DNA of 64,000 bases from Agarophyton chilense (GCA_030374765.1 JARGXX010000084.1:186001-250000); one strand, 5' to 3'. Shown: positions 53,348-64,000, counted from the first letter of the stretch. Made by a program: numbers and translations. The notes: generated by a model not told the origin, from the sequence alone.

Positions 53348-54019
53348 ATGAAGGTGTCGAAGATAGTGGTTGTCCAGGGAACTGGTACTGTAACGAAGCA
53401 GCCTAAACAGTGCTCACCTTTTAATTTTTTTTCCAACGTTCACATAAGCACAAGGTGCCGTTGCACTATATCCATGGAAAGGGTGCGCGCATTTGCACAA
53501 ACACGCCGAGAGCAACGGCGCCCGTTGGCTGCAGCGCCGCAGACGTTTGCCGCCTCCCCAATGACGGGCCGTGGCAGTCTCGTTCCGCCGCCAGTGCGAG
53601 TGCCACGGCACGCCATTGATCCGCCGACGCACACGTGTCGTCGCCCACCAATACCGCGCCGCGGCACTCTGGTGTCGCCCCAAAGTGGCCCACTATGCTC
53701 TCCTGCAGTGACACACGGACAAACAGACACAGACACAGACACAGACCTACAGACACAGGCATGTGCTTTACTAGTTGGATTCAACCACGCAGATCAAATG
53801 GTGAAAGAAAAGAACGATACGAGTTGTAAAACAAGCTATGAAAAATGCGATCATAGTCTCCCTGAGACCGCAGCTCTGAAAAGAGATGTGAAACATGTCC
53901 ACGTGTATATGCGAAAGGGGTACCATACACGATTGAGGGCCACAGCGGTACCGTACCCGTGTCAGGCTAGCACATGGGCCTCAACATCTGCCTGTTTATC
54001 CAAGAAAACATGGATTTAG
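53348..54019 (+). CDS. doubtful ORF across the block B / block A junction
   Basis: A 223-codon frame with low-complexity Arg/Pro/Thr sequence and a CAGACA microsatellite (about 53717-53760, encoding Thr-Asp repeats). The minus strand is also open. Composition is not convincingly protein-like, and the frame runs across a repeat junction. Repeated at 59821-60492. Probably not a gene. Confidence 0.15.
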   Translation: MKVSKIVVVQGTGTVTKQPKQCSPFNFFSNVHISTRCRCTISMERVRAFAQTRREQRRPLAAAPQTFAASPMTGRGSLVPPPVRVPRHAIDPPTHTCRRPPIPRRGTLVSPQSGPLCSPAVTHGQTDTDTDTDLQTQACALLVGFNHADQMVKEKNDTSCKTSYEKCDHSLPETAALKRDVKHVHVYMRKGYHTRLRATAVPYPCQASTWASTSACLSKKTWI

Positions 54020-54328
54020 TTTTCACTTTTCCCACTTCCTCCTTGTCCCGCAATTTCAGCACCACCAAAACCCTGTTTCCTCCGCAACGCAACTCAACCG
54101 GTAGCATTCCACGCACGGATTCTCCCACAACCGACATCTTGGTCACCACTATGTTCACACATGCGTTATCAACGTATCTCTCATATGCGCAGAAAATCCA
54201 AGGGCGGCTGTTGGTCGCGCTGCACCTATCTTCGGGCTCTCCAGCGCGCGGGCCCGAGATTGAAACGTACCGTGTCCACAACGACCAACAATTTCAACGC
54301 TGCTTAATACATATCAACAAAGCACCTG

Positions 54329-54780
54329 TGTTAGGAATTCAGATGATTTTTAGTCAATTATGTTATGCATTTATGTTATGATTTAGTTATACTATGCTTT
54401 AAGTCTGTTATTTGAGTTTTAGTGCTTTGGCGGTCCAGTCCCATAATCCATGTTGACCCTATTCGTCATTTCAAGGACCATTGTCATCTCACACGTCACA
54501 ATGACTTTATAGATGACATTCTTGTCACAATCAACAAAGCTGTCACTGTCAGCATCATCGAGCAAGTGACAGCGAGGCATTGGACACGCATGCACGATTG
54601 AACCTCGTGGAAGCAACCATGTTTCACACGACACCCAATTAGAATGGTACATTAGAAAACACTCTTTATGACCTCTTCTTCGAAGGTTCAGTAGTCTATA
54701 TAAACCCTGGTGGACCGGCCGACTCTCACCTCGGCCGTCACGAGGATTCACCTTTTCAACTACTGACCAGTGTTCTAACA
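54329..54780 (+). repeat. 5' LTR of the non-autonomous element
   Basis: 452 bp with a TATA box TATATAAA at 54697-54704 and perfect TGTTAG/CTAACA ends. The equivalent in the next unit is 61253 minus 451 bases, that is 60802-61253. Confidence 0.9.
54697..54704 (+). promoter_or_regulatory. TATA box in the 5' LTR
   Basis: TATATAAA, about 76 bp before the LTR end; the likely core promoter for the zinc-finger ORF. Repeated at 61170-61177. Confidence 0.6.
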
Positions 54781-54781
54781 T

Positions 54782-54796
54782 TGGTAGCCATCGCAA
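54782..54796 (+). promoter_or_regulatory. primer-binding site abutting a splice donor
   Basis: TGGTAGCCATCGCAA starts one base after the LTR. The next bases are GTAAGT, a consensus 5' splice site, so site and donor touch. Confidence 0.7.
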
Positions 54797-55540
54797 GTAA
54801 GTATTGCACTCACTTCAAACTGGTGACCATCCAGCCCTGGTGGATTTTGCTATACAAAATACCCCAGGCTTGGATGAACCACAGGAATCCAGCTCTTTAC
54901 TGACTGTCGATTTCTGCCGCGTTTCTGCGTGTTTCCAGTGAGCTCAATAAACCGATCTCAGGTACCGCCGTCTTCGCCGTCGTTCTATACCAACACGGAT
55001 ATCTCCTCCGAACCACCGTCATCGCCGCCGCCACCACCGCCACCACAGATCGACCCTGCTGATTGTAACCATTTCAGATCCCTGGAACCGCGTACTCCAC
55101 CGCCGTACGAACAGTCTTCGCAGTCGTCTCCTCTTCGTGAACTGTTGTCAACCTTCGAACCGAGACCAAGTGCAACTAAGGATAACAAGGCCCAAAGCCG
55201 TCGCTTACTCCCAATCGACGACGGTGCCAACTTCCACATCTTTCGTGTAGCATCCGACCGTATCAGGCAGCAACGTAAGCGCACTCTCCGTCGTCGCCTC
55301 AAAACCCCTCGTTGCGACACGTGTGATTTATGTTTCAATAGCCGCGTTCAACTTGGTGAACATCTCTCTGGCAGCCGACACAGGAACAAAGTACTGAATC
55401 AGAAGTCCGCTCCAGGTTATTACAATTGTGGTATTCGATCTTTCAACAACTGGAAGCACTACGAAGATCATAAAGGTGGAAGAAAGCATCAAGCCGCAGT
55501 TAGGAGAGAAAACCGCTGTGAACAAGCTTATTTCAAGTAA
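54796..55540 (+). CDS. zinc-finger protein of the non-autonomous LTR element, two exons
   Basis: Predicted exon 1 ends at 54796 (A). The intron is 54797-54938 (142 bp, donor GTAAGT, acceptor GTTTCCAG preceded by a pyrimidine stretch and a TACTGAC branch-like site). Exon 2 starts TGAGCTC at 54939. Joining gives A+TG, creating ATG in frame with the 199 codons that follow; there is no in-frame ATG for the N-terminus in the genomic DNA. The protein (200 residues) has a Pro-rich region (SSPPPPPPPQIDP), a basic stretch (RQQRKRTLRRR), then CDTCDLCFNSRVQLGEHLSGSRH, a C2H2 finger of the U1/Jaz type (CX2C...HX5H) known for RNA or DNA binding. A second, degenerate finger follows (CGIR where CxxC is expected, then HYEDHKGGRKH). 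Confidence 0.65.
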
Positions 55541-55611
55541 ATACCAACGAAGTTGTTGCCCAAGTACTACCCATACTATTTCTTGCAAACTGCTCAGACA
55601 TACTGAAGCAG

Positions 55612-55618
55612 TATAAAA
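55612..55618 (+). promoter_or_regulatory. internal TATA box before the second ORF
   Basis: TATAAAA, 129 bp before the ATG at 55747, with a C-rich, G-poor leader between, as in the host-like genes of this window. It suggests an independent promoter inside the element. Repeated at 62085-62091. Confidence 0.5.
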
Positions 55619-55746
55619 AGAGTCAAAAACACTGAAACCTTTGAGGCCCAGTCACCACACTCTCACCACATCCACACCACACCCTCGCCGAACTTCACCG
55701 TACCCTCGTTTCCATTCCGTTCTACCGTCATCAAACCCCTACCGAT

Positions 55747-56292
55747 ATGACCGATAATCACGTTCCAAATCCGACTCAAGCTCTTCAGATTGATGCTGCG
55801 TCTTCTTTCTACAGCCGAATTTGGCTTGGCGGAAGGCGCATGCTTCTTTGGTTTGAAGATATATCTGATGAAATTCTAGTGAAGTTCCGTTTAGCTTGGG
55901 CTTCTTGTCATATTTGCTAAGCGTTTGTTCAACTTCGTGGCCCGTTCCTAACCGAAGAAAAGGCCGATATACTCCAAAAATTGTTCAAGGTTTACGACAA
56001 TGGGATTCTGGAGTCCATAGACGAGCAGTTCATTCTCTTCCTATTCACATTTATAGTCTCGCAATATGGACATTTAAGTGCCGATCCTGAAGATACGTTT
56101 CTCAATGCCGTTGAATCATCTATACTACAAATCGAGGATAATCCTGATGTAGACTTTTCAATGGAATTCGAACCAAGGTCTGATATGTTGATTTTCCCGA
56201 AATCCTCCTGGTATACCAGAACTGAACGCCGTCCCCAATGGAACACTGAACCACTGACGAGTCGGGACGACTCTCTTTCATGGGGGAAGTGA
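55747..56292 (+). pseudogene. second ORF of the LTR element, one in-frame TAA
   Basis: ATG 55747 (MTDNHVPNPTQALQIDAASS...) opens a 182-codon frame ending at TGA 56290-56292, exactly at the 3' LTR. A TAA at 55918-55920 splits it. The first part has RIWLGGRRMLLWFEDI; the second is acidic and mildly hydrophobic (FILFLFTFIVSQYGHLSADPEDTFL). The same stop is present in the second copy, so it predates the amplification. No family recognised. With its own TATA box and leader it looks like a captured gene and not gag. Confidence 0.5.
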
Positions 56293-56743
56293 TGTTAGGA
56301 ATTCAGATGATTTTTAGTCAATTATGTTATGCATTTATGTTATGATTTAGTATTACTATGCTTTAAGTATGTTATTTGAGTTTCAGTGCTTTGGCGGTCC
56401 AGTCCCATAATCCATTTTGACCCTCTAATCGCCATTTCAAGGACCATTGTCATCTCACACGTCACAATGACTTTATAGATGACATTCTTGTCACAATCAA
56501 CAAAGCTGTCACTGTCAGCATCATCGAGCAAGTGACAACGAGGCATTGGACACGCATGCACGATTGAACCTCGTGGAAGCAACCATGTTTCACACGACAC
56601 CCAATTAGAATGGTATATTAGAAAACCTTTATGACCTCTTCTTCGAAGGTTCAGTGGTTTATATAAACCCTGGTCGACTGGTTGACTCTCACCTCGGCCG
56701 TCACGAGGATTCACCTTTTCAACTACTGACCAGTGTTCTAACA
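56293..56743 (+). repeat. 3' LTR of the non-autonomous element
   Basis: 451 bp, direct repeat of the 5' LTR. It begins immediately at the end of the second ORF's stop codon. Equivalent: 62766-63216. Confidence 0.9.
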
Positions 56744-56773
56744 ACCTGTGCTCATTTGCCGGTATATGAAAAC

Positions 56774-56865
56774 GCCAAACAACAAACGAGCCTCAACTCC
56801 GATTACTTGCTTTCCCGACGCCAAACAACAAACGAGCCTCAACTCCGATTACTTGCTTTCCCGAC
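56774..56865 (+). repeat. 46-bp tandem duplication inside block A
   Basis: The unit GCCAAACAACAAACGAGCCT... (46 bp) occurs twice here and in the next unit (about 63247-63338) but only once in the uninterrupted block A at 50347. It marks the amplified lineage of units. Confidence 0.8.
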
Positions 56866-57019
56866 GCCAAAACGTTCCCCCTTCTGCTCATGTACTTGAC
56901 TCCTATCAGTCCTTTTGAAACGTATATCGTCCGCCGGTTGCGCGGCGAAAACTGTTTCCCGTTGAAAGTGTAAACAATGGAAGCATACATGAAACCTTTT
57001 AGTTCAGTAATAAAAAGCC

Positions 57020-59080
57020 CTAGGCGCATTGGAAGTGAAGCGCCATGTCCTGCACGTTAAGAACGCAATCCATTGTGAAACGGCTGACGTCATGCGCACT
57101 TGCGGCGAAATTCATTCCATCTAGGAGTCCACGGAGATACGGCCACGGCGCGTGCAGCAGAGCCTCCTTCAAAAACACTTGGTTAGCCACGAACCACTCG
57201 AAAAGCTTTGTAGTTGGTGTTCCTCGAGCTGCAGCACCCCTTCCATCACATTCTCGGAAGAACACCGTATGATGATGCTTTAAGTGAACGTCTAGTCGCA
57301 AGAGAGATGGGTGGCGGTCCACAATGTCGAAGGAATACAACTGCCACACCGCCTCGGAAGCTGACACGTATCTAGGATCCTAATAGTTGCTGATCTCTTT
57401 GTATCGACCATTTGCTGCTGCAATTTCCATAGTGACTAGATAATATCCTTTGCAAACGTATTTGAAAAGGTACTTGATTTCTTCGCCTCGAGAGACGCAC
57501 AACTCGGCATTCATTTGACATGCCATCTTGCGAAGTAGATTCGGGCTGTACAGGACGACCTAAGAATTATACAGCGAGACAACACATCATTGACGGTAAG
57601 TACAGACTTTGTCCTGCAATGACTCACCGCCACCTTCGGGAGAACAACGACGATAGGAGATGTAATGCCCGCTCTCAGTGCGACAAGTCTCGGCGTTGAA
57701 CACCTTCGGGAAGTATATCTTGCAGACTCCTTCATCCTTTCAGGGCGCAGATTGGTTATCAGAGCCACAGGGCGTATGAACCATGTTCTTCAAAACTAAC
57801 TCGCGAAGAGTTGGGTCGGTTGGGGGCGGGATTTCTATGGAAATGACTTTGTCAACGTTCTCCGCAAAAAGAAGTCTGTGTTGAGAGCTAGAGTTCTAGA
57901 AGAAAATGATGTGAGCATGCGGAAAATCTCTCTTCTGGAACTCAACGACCTACAGATGGGCTGCTACGGTACCAAAGTATTTCTCCTCAATGGTGAAGGC
58001 CATCAAAGCCTTGAGAGTTAGGCGAAACACTCGCGCACATAAATCGGGCCTGTCCTATAGTAACAGTGGGGTTAATGCTAGAGTTTCAGCGGCCCCTGTT
58101 GACCCAGTTGGCCCTCGCTGAGTCCATGGATAGCACTGTATTGTAGGCCCGGATCTCATATCGGAAGTGTGTCGCCCGAGGTCCAGCGTAAGTCAAGACC
58201 TGGCAAAGTAGATGAGGGGGATCCGCAAGAGGAGGAAAGGACCGGGCGCCCTTGTTGCAGATGGTTCCGGAAAGAGGGTTGGTGCTCGACCTACTGACAA
58301 CACGCTCATCTCGAAAGGGCAACGCATTGCAGGAGCGACACGGAAAGTCCATGGAACTAAGGTCAAGATATGAAGAGGACTCTTCTTCGTGCTCATCGAA
58401 CAATGTGCGGGGCACTTGTTGAGTGGTTCTAACATAGCTCAGCCGGTGTTGTCGATCACGAGTGCGCTCCTGGCTTCTAGACTGACGAATTGAAACTCTG
58501 TTGGCTTCATTTCTTCCAACTGAGTAGGAGTTTCTTCCAAAGTACATGTCTCGCGAATTAGCTCTCTGTTGGCCTCATTCGTTGCAGTATGAGTAGGGGT
58601 ATCTTCCAAAGCCCGAGTCTCGCGCACTGCATCGCTTTTGGCCTCATTTCTTACAAAATGAGTAGGAGTGTTTCCCAAAGCCCGGGCCCCGCGCATGTTG
58701 GCTCGACTAGGTGTGTCCTGTTCTGCTCTAGAACGACACGTAGCATCTCAGTTGGCACTAAGGTAAGTTCGGCGCTCGGGAGTTGTTTGAGATGCCCTCA
58801 CATCACGCATAGCAGAGCAAATAGCTGCTTGGCATGCTGATTGGACAGATGGGATCTGCTGTGCTCTTGCTGCCTAGGATATAGTACGTAAAGCGTCAAG
58901 TCTTGTAATTCGTTGTTCCTCCGTTTCTTGCGATCTTCCTTGCCGCGAACGATCCCGGTCTATCGCTTGCGTTGTCTGGCGGTGGGTCTCGCTTTGCCGT
59001 GCACACCGGATTCCCGCGCGTTCTCGATGGTGACTCCTGCGCTCTTGACCCTGTTCTGCCGTCTCATTTGGTCGTCTCAC
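57020..59080 (-). pseudogene. Helitron Rep gene, decayed (array copy 2)
   Basis: Same organisation as the first copy at a 6,473-bp shift. It carries an extra nonsense change just after the HUH motif (FF-stop-NSS at about 57898 where copy one has FFLDSSS), plus a few silent or missense differences. Confidence 0.82.
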
Positions 59081-61268
59081 AGGTGAAAGTTCACCCTATT
59101 GTCTTCTGCGAGCTTCGGTGGCGTCGCTGTAAGGTACGTTTGGAATAGAATCGCTAAGAAACCCTGTGAAAACACCCCTAAAAGTGCCCTACCTTGGAGC
59201 AACGGCGGCAGCATCGCCAAAAATAATATTAATACTGTGTTACTTATGAAACCGGGCCTGAGCGTATAATACGCAATTTCAAGCAATAACAATAAGAATA
59301 TACTATTGGTTCACAACAGCAAGGGTTGGTCAAGTACTGTGAGTTCCTTTCCACGCAATGCAGTGATCCATCACGATGGCAGTCTTTGCAAGAATACTTC
59401 GTTCAGCAGTAAGATCGTCTGCGAGGGAGTGAGACTGCAATAGAAATATTTAAAAATATTATGCCACCATATAATAAAAATCTTTATTAATAATATTTTA
59501 AAGCATTCAAAACCTAATCATAAATAACTTCCTGTTTTTTCCAATGCCGTATGTTCTTCAGAATTTCTTTCCACGGTCCAATCTTCTTAATATGGACCTT
59601 CTCTAAATAATAAGGACTTGCGATTGTTTTCCGTGAAGAAATGTGTTCCAGAAGAGGATCCGCAGCACGCTCGCAGGAAGCTGATCAGGCTCGCTGGAAG
59701 TGCGTGGAGCATGTTATTACACGTGTAAGTGTATAAGGATAGGAAAGCTCTGCAGAGTAGGGGAAACGAAATGCTTAAGGAAAGAAGACGACGGAGCAGG
59801 TAGCAAAGGAAAAGGGACGGATGAAGGTGTCGAAGATAGTGGTTGTCCAGGGAACTGGTACTGTAACGAAGCAGCCTAAACAGTGCTCACCTTTTAATTT
59901 TTTTTCCAACGTTCACATAAGCACAAGGTGCCGTTGCACTATATCCATGGAAAGGGTGCGCGCATTTGCACAAACACGCCGAGAGCAACGGCGCCCGTTG
60001 GCTGCAGCCCCGCAGACGTTTGCCGCCTCCCCAATGACGGGCCGTGGCAGTCTCGTTCCGCCGCCAGTGCGAGTGCCACGGCACGCCATTGATCCGCCGA
60101 CGCACACGTGTCGTCGCCCACCAATACCGCGCCGCGGCACTCTGGTGTCGCCCCAAAGTGGCCCACTATGCTCTCCTGCAGTGACACACGGACAAACAGA
60201 CACAGACACAGACACAGACCTACAGACACAGGCATGTGCTTTACTAGTTGGATTCAACCACGCAGATCAAATGGTGAAAGAAAAGAACGATACGAGTTGT
60301 AAAACAAGCTATGAAAAATGCGATCATAGTCTCCCTGAGACCGCAGCTCTGAAAAGAGATGTGAAACATGTCCACGTGTATATGCGAAAGGGGTACCATA
60401 CACGATTGAGGGCCACAGCGGTACCGTACCCGTGTCAGGCTAGCACATGGGCCTCAACATCTGCCTGTTTATCCAAGAAAACATGGATTTAGTTTTCACT
60501 TTTCCCACTTCCTCCTTGTCCCGCAATTTCAGCACCACCAAAACCCTGTTTCCTCCGCAACGCAACTCAACCGGTAGCATTCCACGCACGGATTCTCCCA
60601 CAACCGACATCTTGGTCACCACTATGTTCACACATGCGTTATCAACGTATCTCTCATATGCGCAGAAAATCCAAGGGCGGCTGTTGGTCGCGCTGCACCT
60701 ATCTTCGGGCTCTCCAGCGCGCGGGCCCGAGATTGAAACGTACCGTGTCCACAACGACCAACAATTTCAACGCTGCTTAATACATATCAACAAAGCACCT
60801 GTGTTAGGAATTCAGATGATTTTTAGTCAATTATGTTATGCATTTATGTTATGATTTAGTTATACTATGCTTTAAGTCTGTTATTTGAGTTTTAGTGCTT
60901 TGGCGGTCCAGTCCCATAATCCATGTTGACCCTATTCGTCATTTCAAGGACCATTGTCATCTCACACGTCACAATGACTTTATAGATGACATTCTTGTCA
61001 CAATCAACAAAGCTGTCACTGTCAGCATCATCGAGCAAGTGACAGCGAGGCATTGGACACGCATGCACGATTGAACCTCGTGGAAGCAACCATGTTTCAC
61101 ACGACACCCAATTAGAATGGTACATTAGAAAACACTCTTTATGACCTCTTCTTCGAAGGTTCAGTAGTCTATATAAACCCTGGTGGACCGGCCGACTCTC
61201 ACCTCGGCCGTCACGAGGATTCACCTTTTCAACTACTGACCAGTGTTCTAACATTGGTAGCCATCGCA

Positions 61269-62013
61269 AGTAAGTATTGCACTCACTTCAAACTGGTGAC
61301 CATCCAGCCCTGGTGGATTTTGCTATACAAAATACCCCAGGCTTGGATGAACCACAGGAATCCAGCTCTTTACTGACTGTCGATTTCTGCCGCGTTTCTG
61401 CGTGTTTCCAGTGAGCTCAATAAACCGATCTCAGGTACCGCCGTCTTCGCCGTCGTTCTATACCAACACGGATATCTCCTCCGAACCACCGTCATCGCCG
61501 CCGCCACCACCGCCACCACAGATCGACCCTGCTGATTGTAACCATTTCAGATCCCTGGAACCGCGTACTCCACCGCCGTACGAACAGTCTTCGCAGTCGT
61601 CTCCTCTTCGTGAACTGTTGTCAACCTTCGAACCGAGACCAAGTGCAACTAAGGATAACAAGGCCCAAAGCCGTCGCTTACTCCCAATCGACGACGGTGC
61701 CAACTTCCACATCTTTCGTGTAGCATCCGACCGTATCAGGCAGCAACGTAAGCGCACTCTCCGTCGTCGCCTCAAAACCCCTCGTTGCGACACGTGTGAT
61801 TTATGTTTCAATAGCCGCGTTCAACTTGGTGAACATCTCTCTGGCAGCCGACACAGGAACAAAGTACTGAATCAGAAGTCCGCTCCAGGTTATTACAATT
61901 GTGGTATTCGATCTTTCAACAACTGGAAGCACTACGAAGATCATAAAGGTGGAAGAAAGCATCAAGCCGCAGTTAGGAGAGAAAACCGCTGTGAACAAGC
62001 TTATTTCAAGTAA
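61269..62013 (+). CDS. zinc-finger protein of the LTR element, second copy
   Basis: Same predicted gene in the next array unit: junction A at 61269 joined to TG at 61412-61413, intron 61270-61411, end 62013. I see no differences from copy 1 in the coding part. Confidence 0.62.
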
Positions 62014-62219
62014 ATACCAACGAAGTTGTTGCCCAAGTACTACCCATACTATTTCTTGCAAACTGCTCAGACATACTGAAGCAGTATAAAAAGAGTCAAA
62101 AACACTGAAACCTTTGAGGCCCAGTCACCACACTCTCACCACATCCACACCACACCCTCGCCGAACTTCACCGTACCCTCGTTTCCATTCCGTTCTACCG
62201 TCATCAAACCCCTACCGAT

Positions 62220-62765
62220 ATGACCGATAATCACGTTCCAAATCCGACTCAAGCTCTTCAGATTGATGCTGCGTCTTCTTTCTACAGCCGAATTTGGCTT
62301 GGCGGAAGGCGCATGCTTCTTTGGTTTGAAGATATATCTGATGAAATTCTAGTGAAGTTCCGTTTAGCTTGGGCTTCTTGTCATATTTGCTAAGCGTTTG
62401 TTCAACTTCGTGGCCCGTTCCTAACCGAAGAAAAGGCCGATATACTCCAAAAATTGTTCAAGGTTTACGACAATGGGATTCTGGAGTCCATAGACGAGCA
62501 GTTCATTCTCTTCCTATTCACATTTATAGTCTCGCAATATGGACATTTAAGTGCCGATCCTGAAGATACGTTTCTCAATGCCGTTGAATCATCTATACTA
62601 CAAATCGAGGATAATCCTGATGTAGACTTTTCAATGGAATTCGAACCAAGGTCTGATATGTTGATTTTCCCGAAATCCTCCTGGTATACCAGAACTGAAC
62701 GCCGTCCCCAATGGAACACTGAACCACTGACGAGTCGGGACGACTCTCTTTCATGGGGGAAGTGA
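62220..62765 (+). pseudogene. second ORF of the LTR element, copy 2
   Basis: Identical arrangement to copy 1, including TAA at 62391-62393. Confidence 0.5.
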
Positions 62766-63493
62766 TGTTAGGAATTCAGATGATTTTTAGTCAATTATGT
62801 TATGCATTTATGTTATGATTTAGTATTACTATGCTTTAAGTATGTTATTTGAGTTTCAGTGCTTTGGCGGTCCAGTCCCATAATCCATTTTGACCCTCTA
62901 ATCGCCATTTCAAGGACCATTGTCATCTCACACGTCACAATGACTTTATAGATGACATTCTTGTCACAATCAACAAAGCTGTCACTGTCAGCATCATCGA
63001 GCAAGTGACAACGAGGCATTGGACACGCATGCACGATTGAACCTCGTGGAAGCAACCATGTTTCACACGACACCCAATTAGAATGGTATATTAGAAAACC
63101 TTTATGACCTCTTCTTCGAAGGTTCAGTGGTTTATATAAACCCTGGTCGACTGGTTGACTCTCACCTCGGCCGTCACGAGGATTCACCTTTTCAACTACT
63201 GACCAGTGTTCTAACAACCTGTGCTCATTTGCCGGTATATGAAAACGCCAAACAACAAACGAGCCTCAACTCCGATTACTTGCTTTCCCGACGCCAAACA
63301 ACAAACGAGCCTCAACTCCGATTACTTGCTTTCCCGACGCCAAAAACGTTCCCCCTTCTGCTCATGTACTTGACTCCTATCAGTCCTTTTGAAACGTATA
63401 TCGTCCGCCGGTTGCGCGGCGAAAACTGTTTCCCGTTGAAAGTGTAAACAATGGAAGCATACATGAAACCTTTTAGTTCAGTAATAAAAAGCC

Positions 63494-64000
63494 CTAGGCG
63501 CATTGGAAGTGAAGCGCCATGTCCTGCACGTTAAGAACGCAATCCATTGTGAAACGGCTGACGTCATGCGCACTTGCGGCGAAATTCATTCCATCTAGGA
63601 GTCCACGGAGATACGGCCACGGCGCGTGCAGCAGAGCCTCCTTCAAAAACACTTGGTTAGCCACGAACCACTCGAAAAGCTTTGTAGTTGGTGTTCCTCG
63701 AGCTGCAGCACCCCTTCCATCACATTCTCGGAAGAACACCGTATGATGATGCTTTAAGTGAACGTCTAGTCGCAAGAGAGATGGGTGGCGGTCCACAATG
63801 TCGAAGGAATACAACTGCCACACCGCCTCGGAAGCTGACACGTATCTAGGATCCTAATAGTTGCTGATCTCTTTGTATCGACCATTTGCTGCTGCAATTT
63901 CCATAGTGACTAGATAATATCCTTTGCAAACGTATTTGAAAAGGTACTTGATTTCTTCGCCTCGAGAGACGCACAACTCGGCATTCATTTGACATGCCAT
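63494..64000 (-). pseudogene. Helitron Rep C-terminal part (array copy 3, cut by window)
   Basis: It contains SASEAVWQLYSFDIVDRHPS and the TKLFEWFVANQ block, continuing past the window edge. Confidence 0.75.

Larger units (their letters stand above)
54329..56743 (+). mobile_element. non-autonomous LTR retrotransposon carrying two ORFs (copy 1)
   Basis: 2,415 bp, TGTTAG...CTAACA. The LTRs (54329-54780 and 56293-56743) have a few percent mismatches. The target duplication ACCTG is exact (54324-54328, 56744-56748), and the unoccupied site is visible at about 50325. Primer-binding site TGGTAGCCATCGCAA at 54782; purine tract ATGGGGGAAGTGA before the 3' LTR. The 1.5-kb interior has no gag or pol. 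It encodes a zinc-finger protein and a second ORF with its own TATA box. It must rely on enzymes from another LTR element. Confidence 0.92.
60802..63216 (+). mobile_element. non-autonomous LTR retrotransposon (copy 2)
   Basis: The same element at a shift of 6,473 bp, nearly identical, including the internal stop of the second ORF. It was copied with the array unit and is not a separate insertion: the flanking sequences are the same. Confidence 0.92.
49970..64000. repeat. tandem array, 6,473-bp period
   Basis: From about 50347 the sequence repeats at a shift of 6,473 bp (50347-56819, 56820-63292, then a partial third copy to the window edge; one inserted A in the third makes the shift 6,474 there). 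Each period contains block B (decayed Helitron Rep region, 50518-53970) and block A split by an LTR element (53977-56990). Block A also occurs once on the far left (49970-50517) without the LTR element. Copies two and three look almost identical; copy one differs slightly more. The array runs off the window. Confidence 0.93.

Noticed and set aside
57020..63841. Independent genes repeated along the right end (for example at 58589, 59821, 61402)
   Set aside because: They are array copies of the same segments at a 6,473-bp shift, and several are shadows of the Helitron Rep frame on the other strand.

Overview
This is eukaryotic nuclear DNA dominated by transposable elements. There are no bacterial operons, rRNA genes, intact tRNAs or CRISPR arrays. 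Host genes are few, short and compact, with short introns (GTAAGT or GTACGT donors) and pyrimidine-rich leaders. The mix of chromovirus-type Gypsy, Copia, PIF/Harbinger and Helitron relics suits a red alga. A florideophyte such as Chondrus crispus is my best guess, but this is inference and not a database match.

Layout. (1) 0.1-9.7 kb is the host-gene island: a 588-residue lineage-specific protein (683-2449, +); two intron-containing genes for small ER membrane proteins, an Asterix/WDR83OS homologue (2748-3275, -) and a Yos1/IER3IP1 homologue (3602-4077, -); a single-pass membrane protein (6383-7246, -); a basic protein (9116-9715, +); and several uncertain or decayed ORFs. (2) 11085-13994 is a structurally complete PIF/Harbinger transposon with 15-bp terminal inverted repeats, TAA target duplications, an intact DDE transposase and a convergent Myb-like partner gene broken by one UGA. 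(3) 14593-25649 is a complete 11.06-kb Ty3/Gypsy chromovirus on the minus strand with AGATA target duplications, near-identical LTRs, decayed gag-pol, a chromodomain, and an extra gene on the opposite strand between pol and the 3' LTR. (4) 25.7-34.9 kb is gene-poor: a decayed DDE transposase, a short-motif repeat cluster, a broken Pro/His-rich gene and a decayed acidic-repeat gene. (5) 34945-45481 is a second, older chromovirus (+ strand) with the same antisense accessory block, but its right-hand LTR is inverted. (6) 45482-49969 is a 5'-truncated, decayed Copia element. (7) 49970-64000 is a tandem array with a 6,473-bp period. Each unit holds a decayed Helitron Rep gene (no helicase seen) and a 2.4-kb non-autonomous LTR retrotransposon. 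The leftmost flank keeps the empty insertion site of that retrotransposon.

Most notable: a conserved antisense gene in two diverged chromoviruses; an in-frame stop at the same place in both gag genes; and a non-autonomous LTR element whose zinc-finger ORF has no ATG in the DNA but would gain one across a predicted splice junction that abuts the primer-binding site. The Asterix and Yos1 genes are recognisable only after joining exons, so other short spliced genes may remain unseen in the intergenic stretches.
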